Origin: Mycolicibacterium helvum
Lineage (GTDB): Bacteria; Actinomycetota; Actinomycetes; Mycobacteriales; Mycobacteriaceae
Length of the DNA: 64,000 bases
Direction of reading: 5' to 3'
Assembly: GCF_010731895.1 (NCBI RefSeq)
Contig: NZ_AP022596.1
Coordinates: 4,712,001-4,776,000 of the forward strand
Positions within the stretch are counted from its first letter, which is position 1; every line of letters begins with the position of its first letter. The position numbers and the translations under genes were made by a program. The notes under the pieces are model-generated. The model saw only the letters and a program-made list of their open reading frames with translations, searched no databases and was not told where the DNA came from. Below are positions 1 to 9,320 of this stretch, piece by piece.

Positions 1-1059
1 AACATGGGCTTGGCGCGCGCGGCCAACCTGCCGGTGGTGATTGTCGGCGATATCGATCGCGGTGGCCTGCTGGCCCACCTGTTCGGCACCGTCGCGGTGT
101 TGTCGCCGGAGGACCAGGCGCTGATCGCCGGCTTCATCGTCAACAAGTTCCGCGGCGATCCCGCCCTGCTCGCACCCGGCCTCGACCAGCTTGCCGAGCT
201 CACCGGCCGGCCCACCTACGGGATCGTGCCCTATAGCGACGAGCTGTGGCTGGACACCGAGGATTCGGTGTCGGTGGTGGCCGGCCATCTGGTCGGAGTG
301 CCGGCGCCGCCGCGCGGTGAACACTGGCTGAGGGTCGCGGCGATCCGGTTACCGCGGATCTCCAACTCCACCGATATCGAGGCGCTGGCCTGTGAACCCG
401 GGGTCCAGGTCCACTGGGCCGCCGAGCCCGCCGAGGTGGCCGACGCCGACATCGTCGTGATCCCCGGCAGTAAGGCCACCGTCGCCGACCTGGGCTGGCT
501 GCGGGAGCGCGGGCTGGCCGACGCGATCGCCTCGCACGCCGAGGCGGGGCGCCCCGTGCTCGGCATCTGCGGCGGCTTCCAGATGCTGTGCCGGCGCATC
601 GGCGACACCGTCGAGACCCAGGCAGGTGATATCGACGGGTTGGGACTGTTCGACGCCGATATCGACTTCGCACCCGACAAAGTGCTGCGGCGCTGGCCGA
701 GTCCATTAAGCGGCTACGAAATCCACCACGGCCGGGTGACGCGGTGCGTTGAGGACGGCTGGTTCGAGGCCGACGGCACCGCGCAGGGCTACGTTCGCGG
801 CGCGGTGTTCGGCACCCACTGGCACGGACTGCTGGACAACGACGAATTCCGTCGCGAGTGGCTCACCACCGCCGCCGCCGCCGCGGGCCGCAGCGGATTC
901 CGGGTTGCCACCGACACCCACGTGGCCGCCCGCCGGGACGCGCAACTCGACGTCATGGCCGATTTGCTGGCCGCCCACCTCGACATCGGCGCATTGTTGT
1001 CGCTCCTGGACGACGGCGCGCCAGTGCGCCCCACGGTGCGTACACAACTAAATCGGTAG
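1..1059 (+). CDS. cobQ: cobyric acid synthase CobQ, 3' part
   Basis: C-terminal part of cobyric acid synthase, which amidates side chains of adenosylcobyrinic acid diamide with ammonia from glutamine during cobalamin synthesis. The frame is open from base 1 and the first residues ([22 protein letters not shown]) match the end of the ATP-binding CobQ/CobB-type domain, so the gene begins upstream of the window. The ATG at base 4 is internal. The C-terminal class I glutamine amidotransferase domain carries the nucleophile motif GICGGFQML and a His in [11 protein letters not shown]. About 352 residues are present; the full family is near 490. The gene ends with TAG nine bases before a lipoprotein gene. 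Identification is strong. Confidence 0.93.
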   Translation, partial: NMGLARAANLPVVIVGDIDRGGLLAHLFGTVAVLSPEDQALIAGFIVNKFRGDPALLAPGLDQLAELTGRPTYGIVPYSDELWLDTEDSVSVVAGHLVGVPAPPRGEHWLRVAAIRLPRISNSTDIEALACEPGVQVHWAAEPAEVADADIVVIPGSKATVADLGWLRERGLADAIASHAEAGRPVLGICGGFQMLCRRIGDTVETQAGDIDGLGLFDADIDFAPDKVLRRWPSPLSGYEIHHGRVTRCVEDGWFEADGTAQGYVRGAVFGTHWHGLLDNDEFRREWLTTAAAAAGRSGFRVATDTHVAARRDAQLDVMADLLAAHLDIGALLSLLDDGAPVRPTVRTQLNR

Positions 1060-1062
1060 CCT
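1057..1062 (+). promoter_or_regulatory. candidate -10 box (TAGCCT), leaderless start
   Basis: TAGCCT fits the mycobacterial TANNNT -10 pattern and lies 6 nt before the ATG at 1069. It overlaps the TAG stop of cobQ. The spacing would place transcription initiation at or next to the A of the start codon. Inference only. Confidence 0.35.
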
Positions 1063-1068
1063 GAAGTC

Positions 1069-1740
1069 ATGACAGGTCGGACGGTGCTGGTCGCCGCGAC
1101 GAGTGCAGCCGCGGTGCTGGTCGCCGGCTGTGGATCGACGGTCACCGGCGCCGCGACGTGGCCGGGTGCCACCCTGGAGAAAGCCGCGCTGGGCCCGGCG
1201 GATTTCCCGCCGGGAGTGCAGTACGACCGCATCGTCGAGCAGGCTGGTCAGCCGGACAACGCCGGCAGTCCGCCGTCGATGCTGTCTCGTCCCGAGGGCT
1301 GCGCCAACGCCATGACCAACGTCATCGCCGAATCGGCCGAGCGCGGCCCGGGTGCCGCTGCGAAGTACGCAGCCACCTACAACGGCGCCCGCATCGTGAT
1401 GACCGTGCTGTCGTCGCCGCTGGATCTTGCGAAGCTGGAGGCGGTGGCCGGCCGTTGTGCGAAATTCGAAGCGTACTTCGATCAGCAGAGCAGGGGCATT
1501 CCCATCACCACTACCGAGCTACCCCCTTTGGGGGATGAGGTGCTGGCGTATCAGCAAACAATGCAGCTGATGGGTTCGCCCAGTAGTGTTTACATGGCAT
1601 TCCAGAATGTGGGTAGGTACGGAATGTTCGGAATCGCTTTCCCCACGCCCGATCCCAGCGTCGACGCTAAAGCGACACTGCCGCAGACGTTCCTGGACGT
1701 TTTTGCCAAGCAGGCCGCCAAGATTCGCCGTGCCATCTGA
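1069..1740 (+). CDS. secreted lipoprotein, DUF5642-like
   Basis: 223-residue predicted lipoprotein. The N-terminus has a hydrophobic signal segment ending in the lipobox LVAGC (Cys21), so the mature protein would be lipid-anchored on the outer face of the membrane. The mature part contains two further Cys (near residues 83 and 133) that could form a disulfide. It resembles mycobacterial lipoproteins of the DUF5642/PknH-sensor-like type, but that assignment is from memory of sequence style and is uncertain. No enzyme motif is visible. There is no clear Shine-Dalgarno; a -10-like box lies 6 nt upstream, so a leaderless mRNA is plausible. Confidence 0.72.
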   Translation: MTGRTVLVAATSAAAVLVAGCGSTVTGAATWPGATLEKAALGPADFPPGVQYDRIVEQAGQPDNAGSPPSMLSRPEGCANAMTNVIAESAERGPGAAAKYAATYNGARIVMTVLSSPLDLAKLEAVAGRCAKFEAYFDQQSRGIPITTTELPPLGDEVLAYQQTMQLMGSPSSVYMAFQNVGRYGMFGIAFPTPDPSVDAKATLPQTFLDVFAKQAAKIRRAI

Positions 1741-1804
1741 GTAGGAGTTGAGAGACCCTGCGAAAACTGCCCGCCGTAAGCCACTTTCACAGTAACGTGG
1801 CGAA

Positions 1805-2368
1805 ATGCTGTCGACAATGGTGACTGTCGATGGGTTCCCCGTGCCAGTCAGCGTGACCGGCCCGGAGAAGGGCCCTTTCGTCGTCGTGCTGGGTGCGGCC
1901 CAGCATGCGCCGGCCGCCTACGACGGGGTTTGTCAGCGTTTGCACACCGCATCTGTTCGCACCGTCGTCATCGGCGCCGACCCGCGGCTACATCCCAAAG
2001 CCGTGGTGGGCATCCTCGACGCGCTCGATGTCCGCTGGGGCATCTTGGTGGGGGACCGTGCCGGTGCCGAGCTGGCCTGGGAACTGGCCGCCACCCGCCT
2101 CGACCGGTTCACCGGTCTGGTCGTGATCGATCGCGGGCACCCGCGCGTGCCGGACCAAAATGGCGTCGTACGCGACGAGGACTGCCCGCCGGTGGAGATC
2201 AACACCACCGCATTGGTGAGCACGCCGGCCGCCAGGGCGGCGGCACGAGCCAGCCAGCGCTACGTGTACAGCGATTTCCGCCTGGTGGAATTCACCGGTC
2301 GGCGCAATGCCGCGGAATCCACTGCGCAGCTGGCCGCCGAGATCGTGTTACGCACCAGCACCTGGTGA
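1805..2368 (+). CDS. short alpha/beta-hydrolase-fold protein, probably not catalytic
   Basis: 187-residue protein with alpha/beta hydrolase character: an N-terminal strand pair followed by PFVVVLGAAQ, and a nucleophile-elbow region ILVGDRAGAELAWELA. In active relatives the elbow reads G-H-S-x-G; here the nucleophile position is Arg (G-D-R-A-G). The protein is also short, lacking an obvious lid and C-terminal His region. It may be a pseudoenzyme or a truncated hydrolase. It runs convergently into the synthetase gene, with a 2-base gap between stop codons. ATG at 1805 is used; an in-frame ATG at 1817 is an alternative. Function unknown. Confidence 0.6.
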   Translation: MLSTMVTVDGFPVPVSVTGPEKGPFVVVLGAAQHAPAAYDGVCQRLHTASVRTVVIGADPRLHPKAVVGILDALDVRWGILVGDRAGAELAWELAATRLDRFTGLVVIDRGHPRVPDQNGVVRDEDCPPVEINTTALVSTPAARAAARASQRYVYSDFRLVEFTGRRNAAESTAQLAAEIVLRTSTW

Positions 2369-2370
2369 CT

Positions 2371-4170
2371 TCACTGCGGCGGCGCGTCGGCCGCCTGCTG
2401 GGGCGTCCACGCCTGCGGTAGACCCGGCTGCCCGGGAAAGAGAAAGTCGACGAAAGCCTGTGCGGTCGGTTGAGGCTCGTGATTGGCCAGGCCAGGACGC
2501 TCATTGGCTTCGATGAACACGTACTCGTCACGGGTCACGTCGGGCACCAGAAGGTCGATGCCGGTGACCGGAATGCTGATGGCCGCGGCGGCCGCGACCC
2601 CGACTCGGCACAGCTCGGGATGCACCGTGGCCGTCACGTCGTGGATCGTGCCGCCCTGATGCAGGTTGGCGGTCCGACGAACCCGCAGGCGCACTCCTTC
2701 GCCCAGCACATCGCCGAATGACCAGCCGGCCTCGGCCACCGTCGCCTCGGTGACCTCGTCGACGGGAATGCGCGACTCTCCGCCGGTCGCGGCGGCGCGG
2801 CGGCGGCTCTGCGTCGAGATCAGCTCGAGAACGGTGTGCTTGCCGGTGCCCACCACCTCCGCGGGTTTACGCAGTGCAGCCGCCACGACTTTGCCGTCGA
2901 TGACCACCAGCCGAAGATCGTCGCCCGGCGCACGCTGCTCGATCAGCACCTCGGGATGCTGCTCACGGGCCCGGGCCAGCGCGGAATCCAACGCATCGGG
3001 TCCGTCGACCCCGACGGTGATGCCCTTGCCCTGCTCACCGCGGGTCGGTTTGACGACGACATCGCCGACCTCGGCCAGGAACGTGTGGTCGTCGGCGTCG
3101 AAGGTGGCCAGCCTGCCCCGGGGCACGGCGATGCCGGCCTCCGAGACGATGCGGCGGGTGAGCCGTTTGTCGTCGCAGCGGCTCATCGCCACCGCAGAGG
3201 TGTATTCGCTCAACGACTCCCGCGTCACCACGCTGCGGCCGCCGTGCGATAACCGCATCTCGCCGGTCTCGGCGTCGAGCACCTCGACCCGGATCCCGCG
3301 GCGCATGGCCTCGTCGGCGATGATCCGCGCGTACGGGTTGAGGTCGTCGACGGTTTCCGACGGCGGGGTGAACAGCGGCTCGTTGATCGCGTTCTTGCGT
3401 TTGACGGCCAGCACCGGGACCCGCTGAAAGCCGAGCTTTTCGTACAGCGCGATCGCGGCGGCGTTGTCATAACCCACCGACAGGTCCAGGTAGGCGCGGT
3501 CGCGGCCGCGGAAGATCGTGGCCAGCGCACGGGTCAGCGAGGCGCCGATGCCGGGCAGGCTGGCGGTCGGGTCGACGGCCAGCGTCCACAGACTCGAGCC
3601 GTCCTCGGGGTCATTGAACAGCCGCTTGTGGTCCACGCCGGTGACCGTGCCGACGACCGCACCGTCGTCGTCGCGCACCGCGACCAGATATTCCACCGCG
3701 TCGCAGTGCAGATGGTTGTTCCAGATCACCTCGGTTGGCGCGGGAACCATGCCGCAGCGCAGGTAAACCCGGTTCATTTCGTCGGCGTCGGCCGTGTCGC
3801 GCAACGGCCGCACCGAGAACCCGATCGGCGGGGGATCCCCGGCATCGTCGGGATTCAACCGCCAGCGGTAGGTGTGGCTGGGATCGATGAACAGCTCGGC
3901 CGGTGATTTGGCCACCAGGACGTGCGATTCGCGCGCGTAGATGCAGATGTCGCGGCGGCCCTGCTCCTCCTGTTGCAGTACCGCGGCCAGTTTATCGGGG
4001 TTCTCGAAGGTCTGCCCGAAAATCAGTCGGCCCCAGCCTAATTCGAGCACCACATCGTCGGTCATCTCCTCGACCAGGTGCTGGGGCGACGCCCCGTGCA
4101 GGCCCATCGTGATGGCCTCCGACCTTGGCTCGATGTGCGATCCGCCTTCGGCCACTCGCTGTGCCGTCAT
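2371..4170 (-). CDS. N-acetylglutaminylglutamine synthetase (GNAT + ATP-grasp)
   Basis: 599-residue two-domain enzyme. An N-terminal extension is followed by a GNAT acetyltransferase domain (about residues 115-285, with the acetyl-CoA-side motif YDNAAAIALYEKLGF) and an ATP-grasp ligase domain (about 330-580, with VVKPTRGEQGKGITVGV and a metal-binding end FIEANERPGLANH). This architecture is that of the synthetase that acetylates glutamine and joins it to a second glutamine in N-acetylglutaminylglutamine amide (NAGGN) synthesis. The start chosen is the ATG whose ATGA overlaps the stop of the upstream amidotransferase; an in-frame ATG 60 bases earlier would lie inside that gene. The two genes form an operon. 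The M42-type peptidase that often accompanies this pair in other bacteria is not seen nearby. Confidence 0.85.
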   Translation of the reverse strand: MTAQRVAEGGSHIEPRSEAITMGLHGASPQHLVEEMTDDVVLELGWGRLIFGQTFENPDKLAAVLQQEEQGRRDICIYARESHVLVAKSPAELFIDPSHTYRWRLNPDDAGDPPPIGFSVRPLRDTADADEMNRVYLRCGMVPAPTEVIWNNHLHCDAVEYLVAVRDDDGAVVGTVTGVDHKRLFNDPEDGSSLWTLAVDPTASLPGIGASLTRALATIFRGRDRAYLDLSVGYDNAAAIALYEKLGFQRVPVLAVKRKNAINEPLFTPPSETVDDLNPYARIIADEAMRRGIRVEVLDAETGEMRLSHGGRSVVTRESLSEYTSAVAMSRCDDKRLTRRIVSEAGIAVPRGRLATFDADDHTFLAEVGDVVVKPTRGEQGKGITVGVDGPDALDSALARAREQHPEVLIEQRAPGDDLRLVVIDGKVVAAALRKPAEVVGTGKHTVLELISTQSRRRAAATGGESRIPVDEVTEATVAEAGWSFGDVLGEGVRLRVRRTANLHQGGTIHDVTATVHPELCRVGVAAAAAISIPVTGIDLLVPDVTRDEYVFIEANERPGLANHEPQPTAQAFVDFLFPGQPGLPQAWTPQQAADAPPQ

Positions 4171-5975
4171 GCCGCCGGCCCGGTGATTCCGTGCTGCTGT
4201 AGCCACAGCTCGAGAAGGCCGATCTGCCACAACTCATTACCGCGCAGCGGGGTCAGCCGCCCATTGGGGTCGGCCAACAACCGCTCGACGGCATCGGGCC
4301 GGAACAGGCCGCGTTCCTTGGCCTGTGGTGCGTACAGTGCGTCGCGGACCATCTCCAGGTACGGCCCCTCCAGGTGGGTGAGCGCGGGCACCGGGAAATA
4401 GCCCTTCGGCCGGTCGATCACCTCAGCCGGAATCACTTGCCTGGCAGCCTCTTTCAGAACACCCTTGCCACCTTGCGCGGTCTTGAGTTCCGGCGGACAG
4501 GTCGCCGCCAATTCGACCAGTTCGTGGTCGAGGAACGGCACCCGGCCTTCCAGCCCCCACGCCATCGTCATGTTGTCGACGCGTTTGACCGGATCATCGA
4601 CCAGCATCACCGTGGTATCCAGTCGCAGCGCGCGGTCCACGCCGGTCTGCGCGCCCGGCCGGGCGAAATGCTCGGCGACGAACGCCAGGCTGGGATCCTC
4701 GACGCCGCTGACCCAGTCGGCAGCCAGCAGGTCGGCGACACCATCGTGGTCACGGTCGAAGAACGCGCCTCGGTAGCGGGCGACCGAACCGGGCACACTG
4801 GCCGCGTCCGGTTCGCCCATCGGGGGATACCAGTGGTATCCGGCGAACACCTCGTCGGCGCCCTGACCGGACTGAACGACCTTGACGTGCTTGGCGACTT
4901 CCTGGCTGAGCAGATAGAACGCCACGCAGTCGTGGGACACCATCGGCTCGCTCATCGCTCCGATCGCGCCTTCCAGGGCGGGCAGCATCCGGGCGGTGTC
5001 GATGCGGATCTGGTGATGATCGGTGTCGAACCGGTTGGCCACGATGTCGGAGTAGACGAACTCATCGCCCTTGACGCCGCCGACGGATTCGAAGCCGATG
5101 GAGAAGGTCGAGAGCCCGGTCTGGCCGGCTTCGGCGAGTAGACCGACGATCAAGCTGGAGTCCACTCCACCGGAGAGCAGGCAGCCGACGGGCACGTCGG
5201 CGACCAGGCGACGTTTGACCGCGGTGCGCAAGGCATCGAGAACCGCGTCTTCCCAGTCGCGGGCGCTCCAGTCTGCGTGCTCGTCGCGGCGGCTGAAATC
5301 GGGTTCCCAGTAGGTGATCTCGCGACGTGTGCCATCGGGTTCGATCGCCAACAGCGTGCCGGGGGAGAGTTTGCGCACGCCGCGCAGGATCGTGTGGGGG
5401 GCGGGCACCACGGAATGGAAGGTGAGGTAGTGGTGCAGCGCGACCGGGTCGATGCGGGTGTCGATGCCGCCGCCGGCCAACAGCGCCGGCAGTGACGATG
5501 CGAACCGGATGCGGTGCGAATCCTCGCTGATATAAAGCGGTTTGATGCCGAGGCGATCACGGCCGAGCAGCACCCGGCCGCTGTCGCGCTCGGCGATCGC
5601 GAAGGCGAACATCCCGTGCAACCGCTCAACGAACTTCTCGCCCCAGTGGTGGTAGGCCTTCAGCAGCACTTCGGTGTCGCTGTGCGAGAAGAACCGGTAG
5701 CCGTGCCCGGCGAGCTCGTCGCGCAGGGCTTCATAGTTGTAGATGCAGCCGTTCCAGCAGATCGTCAACCCGAGGTCGGCGTCCACCATCGGTTGGGCAC
5801 CGGCTTCGGACAGGTCGATGATCTTCAGCCGGCGGTGGCCGAGCGCTACCCGCCCCTGTGACCACACGCCGGCCGCATCGGGCCCGCGTGGGGCCATGGC
5901 GTCGGCCATGGCGGCCACCGCGGCCACATCGGGGGCCTGACTGTCGAGGCGGACTTCGCCCGTCGCTCCACACAT
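4167..5975 (-). CDS. N-acetylglutaminylglutamine amidotransferase, AsnB-like
   Basis: 602-residue asparagine-synthetase-like enzyme. It starts MCGATGEV, so Cys2 becomes the N-terminal nucleophile of a class II glutaminase domain (about residues 1-210). The C-terminal half holds the ATP-pyrophosphatase motif LLSGGVDSSL (about residue 265) and GQGADEVFAGYHWYPP. Sequence and the partner gene match the amidotransferase that converts the C-terminal carboxyl of N-acetylglutaminylglutamine to the amide, giving the osmoprotectant NAGGN. It overlaps the synthetase by 4 nt, so translation is coupled. A standalone asparagine synthetase is the alternative, but the neighbouring GNAT/ATP-grasp gene argues for NAGGN. 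Confidence 0.87.
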   Translation of the reverse strand: MCGATGEVRLDSQAPDVAAVAAMADAMAPRGPDAAGVWSQGRVALGHRRLKIIDLSEAGAQPMVDADLGLTICWNGCIYNYEALRDELAGHGYRFFSHSDTEVLLKAYHHWGEKFVERLHGMFAFAIAERDSGRVLLGRDRLGIKPLYISEDSHRIRFASSLPALLAGGGIDTRIDPVALHHYLTFHSVVPAPHTILRGVRKLSPGTLLAIEPDGTRREITYWEPDFSRRDEHADWSARDWEDAVLDALRTAVKRRLVADVPVGCLLSGGVDSSLIVGLLAEAGQTGLSTFSIGFESVGGVKGDEFVYSDIVANRFDTDHHQIRIDTARMLPALEGAIGAMSEPMVSHDCVAFYLLSQEVAKHVKVVQSGQGADEVFAGYHWYPPMGEPDAASVPGSVARYRGAFFDRDHDGVADLLAADWVSGVEDPSLAFVAEHFARPGAQTGVDRALRLDTTVMLVDDPVKRVDNMTMAWGLEGRVPFLDHELVELAATCPPELKTAQGGKGVLKEAARQVIPAEVIDRPKGYFPVPALTHLEGPYLEMVRDALYAPQAKERGLFRPDAVERLLADPNGRLTPLRGNELWQIGLLELWLQQHGITGPAA

Positions 5976-6068
5976 CGTCGGAGATGTCCCGTCTGCTCGC
6001 TGACTTGGCCCCTCCTACGTACCCGCGAGCAGCGGGTCCTAACCCGAGCGAGACACCGCTCACACAAA

Positions 6069-6123
6069 CCGCGCCCCTCGGCCTTGGGGCACGAGGGGCG
6101 CGGGGCCCGCCGGGCGGCGGGCC
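6069..6123 (-). terminator. two tandem GC-rich hairpins after the permease
   Basis: A perfect 12-bp stem (CCGCGCCCCTCG with CGAGGGGCGCGG, 11-nt loop, 6069-6103) abuts a second 8-bp stem (GGCCCGCC/GGCGGGCC, 4-nt loop, 6104-6123). They lie just downstream of the minus-strand permease stop. There is no U-tract, as is usual for mycobacterial terminators. Confidence 0.65.
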
Positions 6124-6146
6124 TGGGGTGCGGTCTCCTTAGCGAC

Positions 6147-7718
6147 TCAGGAAACCCCCTCCAGCTCTTCGCCGCTGGTGTCGACCTGCTTGATCGGGCC
6201 GGTGAACCAGTTCTTCACCGACACGTGCCAGTAGATGTAGAGCAGGATCAGCACGCCACCCACCAGCAGCGGGGTGTAGTTGACGAATTTCCACTCGAAG
6301 CTCGCGTCCCACGGTGTGCCACTGATCGAGGTCGGGAACATCGCGATGATCGAGGTGACGATGATCTCGACCAGTGCCACCGGGGCCATCCACTTGTGGT
6401 GACCGCGTAGGTTCCATTTGCCCAGCGGGAACGAATCACCGGCTTTCCAGCGGTAATAGATCGGTACCGCGAAGCACAGGTACAGACCCACCACGCCGAT
6501 CGACACCACCGCGAAGAACGCGACCGGCACCGGGGCGCCATTGATGTCGACCTTGACCAGTGCCGGCAGTGTGATGATCGCCGCGATCGTCGCGGTGACG
6601 ATGACGGCGTTGGCCGGCACCTTCTTCGCGCTGAGCTTGGCCCAGAGTTGATGGCCGGGCACCGCCCGGTCGCGGCTGAACGCGAACAGCATGCGCGAGG
6701 CGCTGGTCTGGCAGGCCGTGGTGCAGAACAGCTGGCCGGCGGTGGAGATCAGCAGGACGATGCCGGCCCACTTGGAGGTCAGCGCCTGGCTGAAGATCGT
6801 GGCGACCGCGCCGCCGCCCGAGGTCACGCCGTCGACGTCCTGCACGGCGAACAGGAAGGTCAGCAGCAGAATCCAGCCGCCGATCGCCGAGTAGAAGATC
6901 GACCGCCAGATGCCCTTGGCTGCGCCGTCGGCGGCGCTCTTGGTCTCCTCCGACAGGTGCGCCGACGCGTCGTAGCCGGTGATTGTGTACTGGGTCAGGA
7001 TCGCCGACATCGGCAGCACGAACAGCAGGAAGGTGAACCCGGAGGTGGAGCCGCCGAAGAAGCCGGTGTTGTTGACCGTCGTGGCGAACACCGTGGAGAA
7101 GCTGGCGTGCTGTTCGGGCAGCGCCCACAGGATGACGATGACGGCGGCGGCGCCGATAACGTGCCACCACACCGAGATGTTGTTGATGACGGCCAGCAGG
7201 TGGCTGGAGAAGATGTTGATGGTCGCCACGATCACCAGGATGACCAGAAACAGGATGAACGTCCGGGTCAGGCTGTAGCCGGCCAGCCAGCTCTCGCTGA
7301 ACGTGCCCAGCGTGAGGTCGAGGAAGGTCGCCGACCCGTAGGCCACCGACGCCAGGATGGCGATCAGGCCGATCAGGTTCAGCCAGCCGGTGTAGTAGCC
7401 GGCCTTCGGGCCGCCGAGCTTGGCTGCCCACCAATAGATTCCGCCCGATGTCGGGAAGGCTGACACGAGCTCGGACATACACAAGCCGATGATCAGGATG
7501 AAGACCGAGATCAGTGGCCAGCCCCAGGCGATGGCCGCCGGTCCGCCGTTATTCCAGCCCAGGCCGAAGGAGGTGAAGCAGCCGGCCAGGATCGAGATGA
7601 TCGAGAACGAGATGGCGAAGTTGCTGAACCCTGACCAGGATCGATGTAGTTCCTGGGTGTAACCGAGGCTGGCGAGGTGCTTTTCGTCGTCGTCGAGAAG
7701 TTCGTGACCCTCTGGCAC
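6147..7718 (-). CDS. APC-family amino acid/amine permease
   Basis: 523-residue integral membrane protein with about 12 hydrophobic segments. It belongs to the amino acid/choline subgroup of the APC superfamily (GabP- or amine-permease-like). The motif SAFPTSGGIYWWAAKLGGPKAG after the third segment is typical of that group. I start it at GTG 7718 (VPEGHELL), because AGGAGG lies about 7 nt upstream; a longer frame reaches an ATG at 7793 but has no comparable ribosome site. The gene is divergent from glnA4, so it probably imports the amine or amino acid (for example GABA, ethanolamine or a polyamine) degraded by that operon. Two hairpins follow the stop. Family is clear, substrate inferred. Confidence 0.87.
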   Translation of the reverse strand: MPEGHELLDDDEKHLASLGYTQELHRSWSGFSNFAISFSIISILAGCFTSFGLGWNNGGPAAIAWGWPLISVFILIIGLCMSELVSAFPTSGGIYWWAAKLGGPKAGYYTGWLNLIGLIAILASVAYGSATFLDLTLGTFSESWLAGYSLTRTFILFLVILVIVATINIFSSHLLAVINNISVWWHVIGAAAVIVILWALPEQHASFSTVFATTVNNTGFFGGSTSGFTFLLFVLPMSAILTQYTITGYDASAHLSEETKSAADGAAKGIWRSIFYSAIGGWILLLTFLFAVQDVDGVTSGGGAVATIFSQALTSKWAGIVLLISTAGQLFCTTACQTSASRMLFAFSRDRAVPGHQLWAKLSAKKVPANAVIVTATIAAIITLPALVKVDINGAPVPVAFFAVVSIGVVGLYLCFAVPIYYRWKAGDSFPLGKWNLRGHHKWMAPVALVEIIVTSIIAMFPTSISGTPWDASFEWKFVNYTPLLVGGVLILLYIYWHVSVKNWFTGPIKQVDTSGEELEGVS

Positions 7719-7934
7719 GGCGTTCCTCCTTCTGGTCCGTTCTGGGCGCCGATGGCGGAGAGGCGTCGACCGGCGCTCTCTGATTAGGGACAATAGGCCG
7801 CTATTGGTCTGGTGTCCTACCTTTGGAGTGACATTTATGTAAATCTGGTGGACGACGTCGCCGCCGCGGCTACGTCCAATGGTTGACTTTCCGTCGAATC
7901 ATTTCTCGAACCGGCGCTATCGAGAGGGGCACCC
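7719..7934. promoter_or_regulatory. divergent permease/glnA4 control region with a CAATAG dyad
   Basis: The 216-bp space between two divergent genes must hold both promoters. It contains an inverted repeat CAATAG-GCCG-CTATTG at 7791-7806 near its middle. This is a candidate operator for the GntR/FCD regulator encoded at the end of the glnA4 operon. No second copy was seen elsewhere in the window, so the link is unproven. Confidence 0.4.
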
Positions 7935-9320
7935 GTGACACCTGATGGTGTGGGCCGCCGCCGGCCTGGTCTATTGGTGCAGCCCGAGCTGGAGAGCATG
8001 GTGGCCGCGGGGGAGATCGACACGGTGATCGTGGCCTTCGCCGACATGCAGGGCCGGTTGACCGGCAAGCGGGTCGCGGCCCGGCTGTTCGTCGAGGAGG
8101 TCGCCGCGCACGGTGCGGAGTGCTGCAACTACCTGCTGGCCGTCGACGTCGATATGAACACCGTTGACGGGTACGCGATGTCGAGCTGGGAGTCCGGTTA
8201 CGGCGACATGGTGATGACGCCCGACTTCACGACTCTGCGTGCGTTGCCGTGGCTGCCCGGTACCGCGCTGGTGATGGCCGATCTGTCCTTTGTCGGGGGT
8301 GGTCCGGTGCTGCCGGCGCCGCGCAGCATCCTGCGGGCACAGCTGGACCGGCTGGCCCAGCGGGGGCTGGAGGCCTTCATCGGCACCGAGCTGGAATTCA
8401 TGGTGTTCGACGACACCTTCCGCGACGCCTGGGCGGCCGGTTACCGGGGACTGTCCCCGGCCACCGACTACAACGTCGACTACGCCATCCACGCCTCCAC
8501 CCGGATGGAGCCACTGCTGCGCGACATTCGCCTTGGCATGGACGGTGCCGGCATGTATTGCGAAGGAGTGAAGGGGGAGTGCAACCTCGGCCAGCAGGAG
8601 ATCGCGTTCCGTTACGACACCGCGCTGGTCACCTGCGATAACCACACCATCTACAAGAACGGTGCCAAGGAGATCGCCGACCAGCACGGCAAGAGTCTGA
8701 CGTTCATGGCGAAATACGATGAGCGCGAAGGCAACAGCTGTCATATCCACATTTCGCTGCGCGGGGAGGACGGCTCGGCGGTGTTCGCCGATCCCGACGA
8801 GCCGCTGGGTATGTCACCGATGTTCCGGAGTTTCATCGCGGGCCAATTGGCCACGATGCGTGAGCTGACGCTGTTTTATGCTCCGAACATCAACTCCTAC
8901 AAGCGATTTGTCGAGGGTAGCTTCGCGCCGACCGCGATCGCGTGGGGGCTGGACAACCGGACCTGCGCGCTGCGGGTGGTGGGCCACGGGCATTCCATGC
9001 GGATGGAGTGCCGCGCCCCCGGCGGAGACGTCAACCAGTACCTGGCGGTGGCTGCGCTGATCGCCGGTGGGCTGCACGGGATCGACAACGGTCTGGAACT
9101 ACCCGAGGCCTGTGCGGGCAACGCCTACACCAGCGGCGCGGAGCGGCTACCGACCACGCTCGCCGAGGCCGCCGCACTGTTCGAGGGGTCGGCGATCGCC
9201 CGCGAGGTGTTCGGCGATGAGGTCGTGGAGCACTACCTCAACAACGCCCGGGTCGAGCTGGCTGCGTTCAATTCGGCGGTCACCGACTGGGAGCGGGTGC
9301 GTGGCTTTGAACGTCTCTAG
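7935..9320 (+). CDS. glnA4: glutamine-synthetase-like gamma-glutamyl-amine ligase GlnA4
   Basis: 461-residue member of the glutamine synthetase fold, closely matching mycobacterial GlnA4. Landmarks include FADMQGRLTGKR near the N-terminus, the metal-ligand glutamate motif GTELEFMVF, NSCHIHISL (the family's NG-containing catalytic loop is altered), and FVEGSFAPTAIAWGLDNRT. GlnA4-type enzymes attach glutamate to amines (polyamines or ethanolamine in relatives) rather than to ammonia. This is the first step of a gamma-glutamylation catabolic route; the hydrolase and aldehyde dehydrogenase for later steps follow directly. The start is GTG 7935 after a purine-rich GAGAGGGG. Substrate is inferred from the family and operon. 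Confidence 0.9.
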   Translation: MTPDGVGRRRPGLLVQPELESMVAAGEIDTVIVAFADMQGRLTGKRVAARLFVEEVAAHGAECCNYLLAVDVDMNTVDGYAMSSWESGYGDMVMTPDFTTLRALPWLPGTALVMADLSFVGGGPVLPAPRSILRAQLDRLAQRGLEAFIGTELEFMVFDDTFRDAWAAGYRGLSPATDYNVDYAIHASTRMEPLLRDIRLGMDGAGMYCEGVKGECNLGQQEIAFRYDTALVTCDNHTIYKNGAKEIADQHGKSLTFMAKYDEREGNSCHIHISLRGEDGSAVFADPDEPLGMSPMFRSFIAGQLATMRELTLFYAPNINSYKRFVEGSFAPTAIAWGLDNRTCALRVVGHGHSMRMECRAPGGDVNQYLAVAALIAGGLHGIDNGLELPEACAGNAYTSGAERLPTTLAEAAALFEGSAIAREVFGDEVVEHYLNNARVELAAFNSAVTDWERVRGFERL

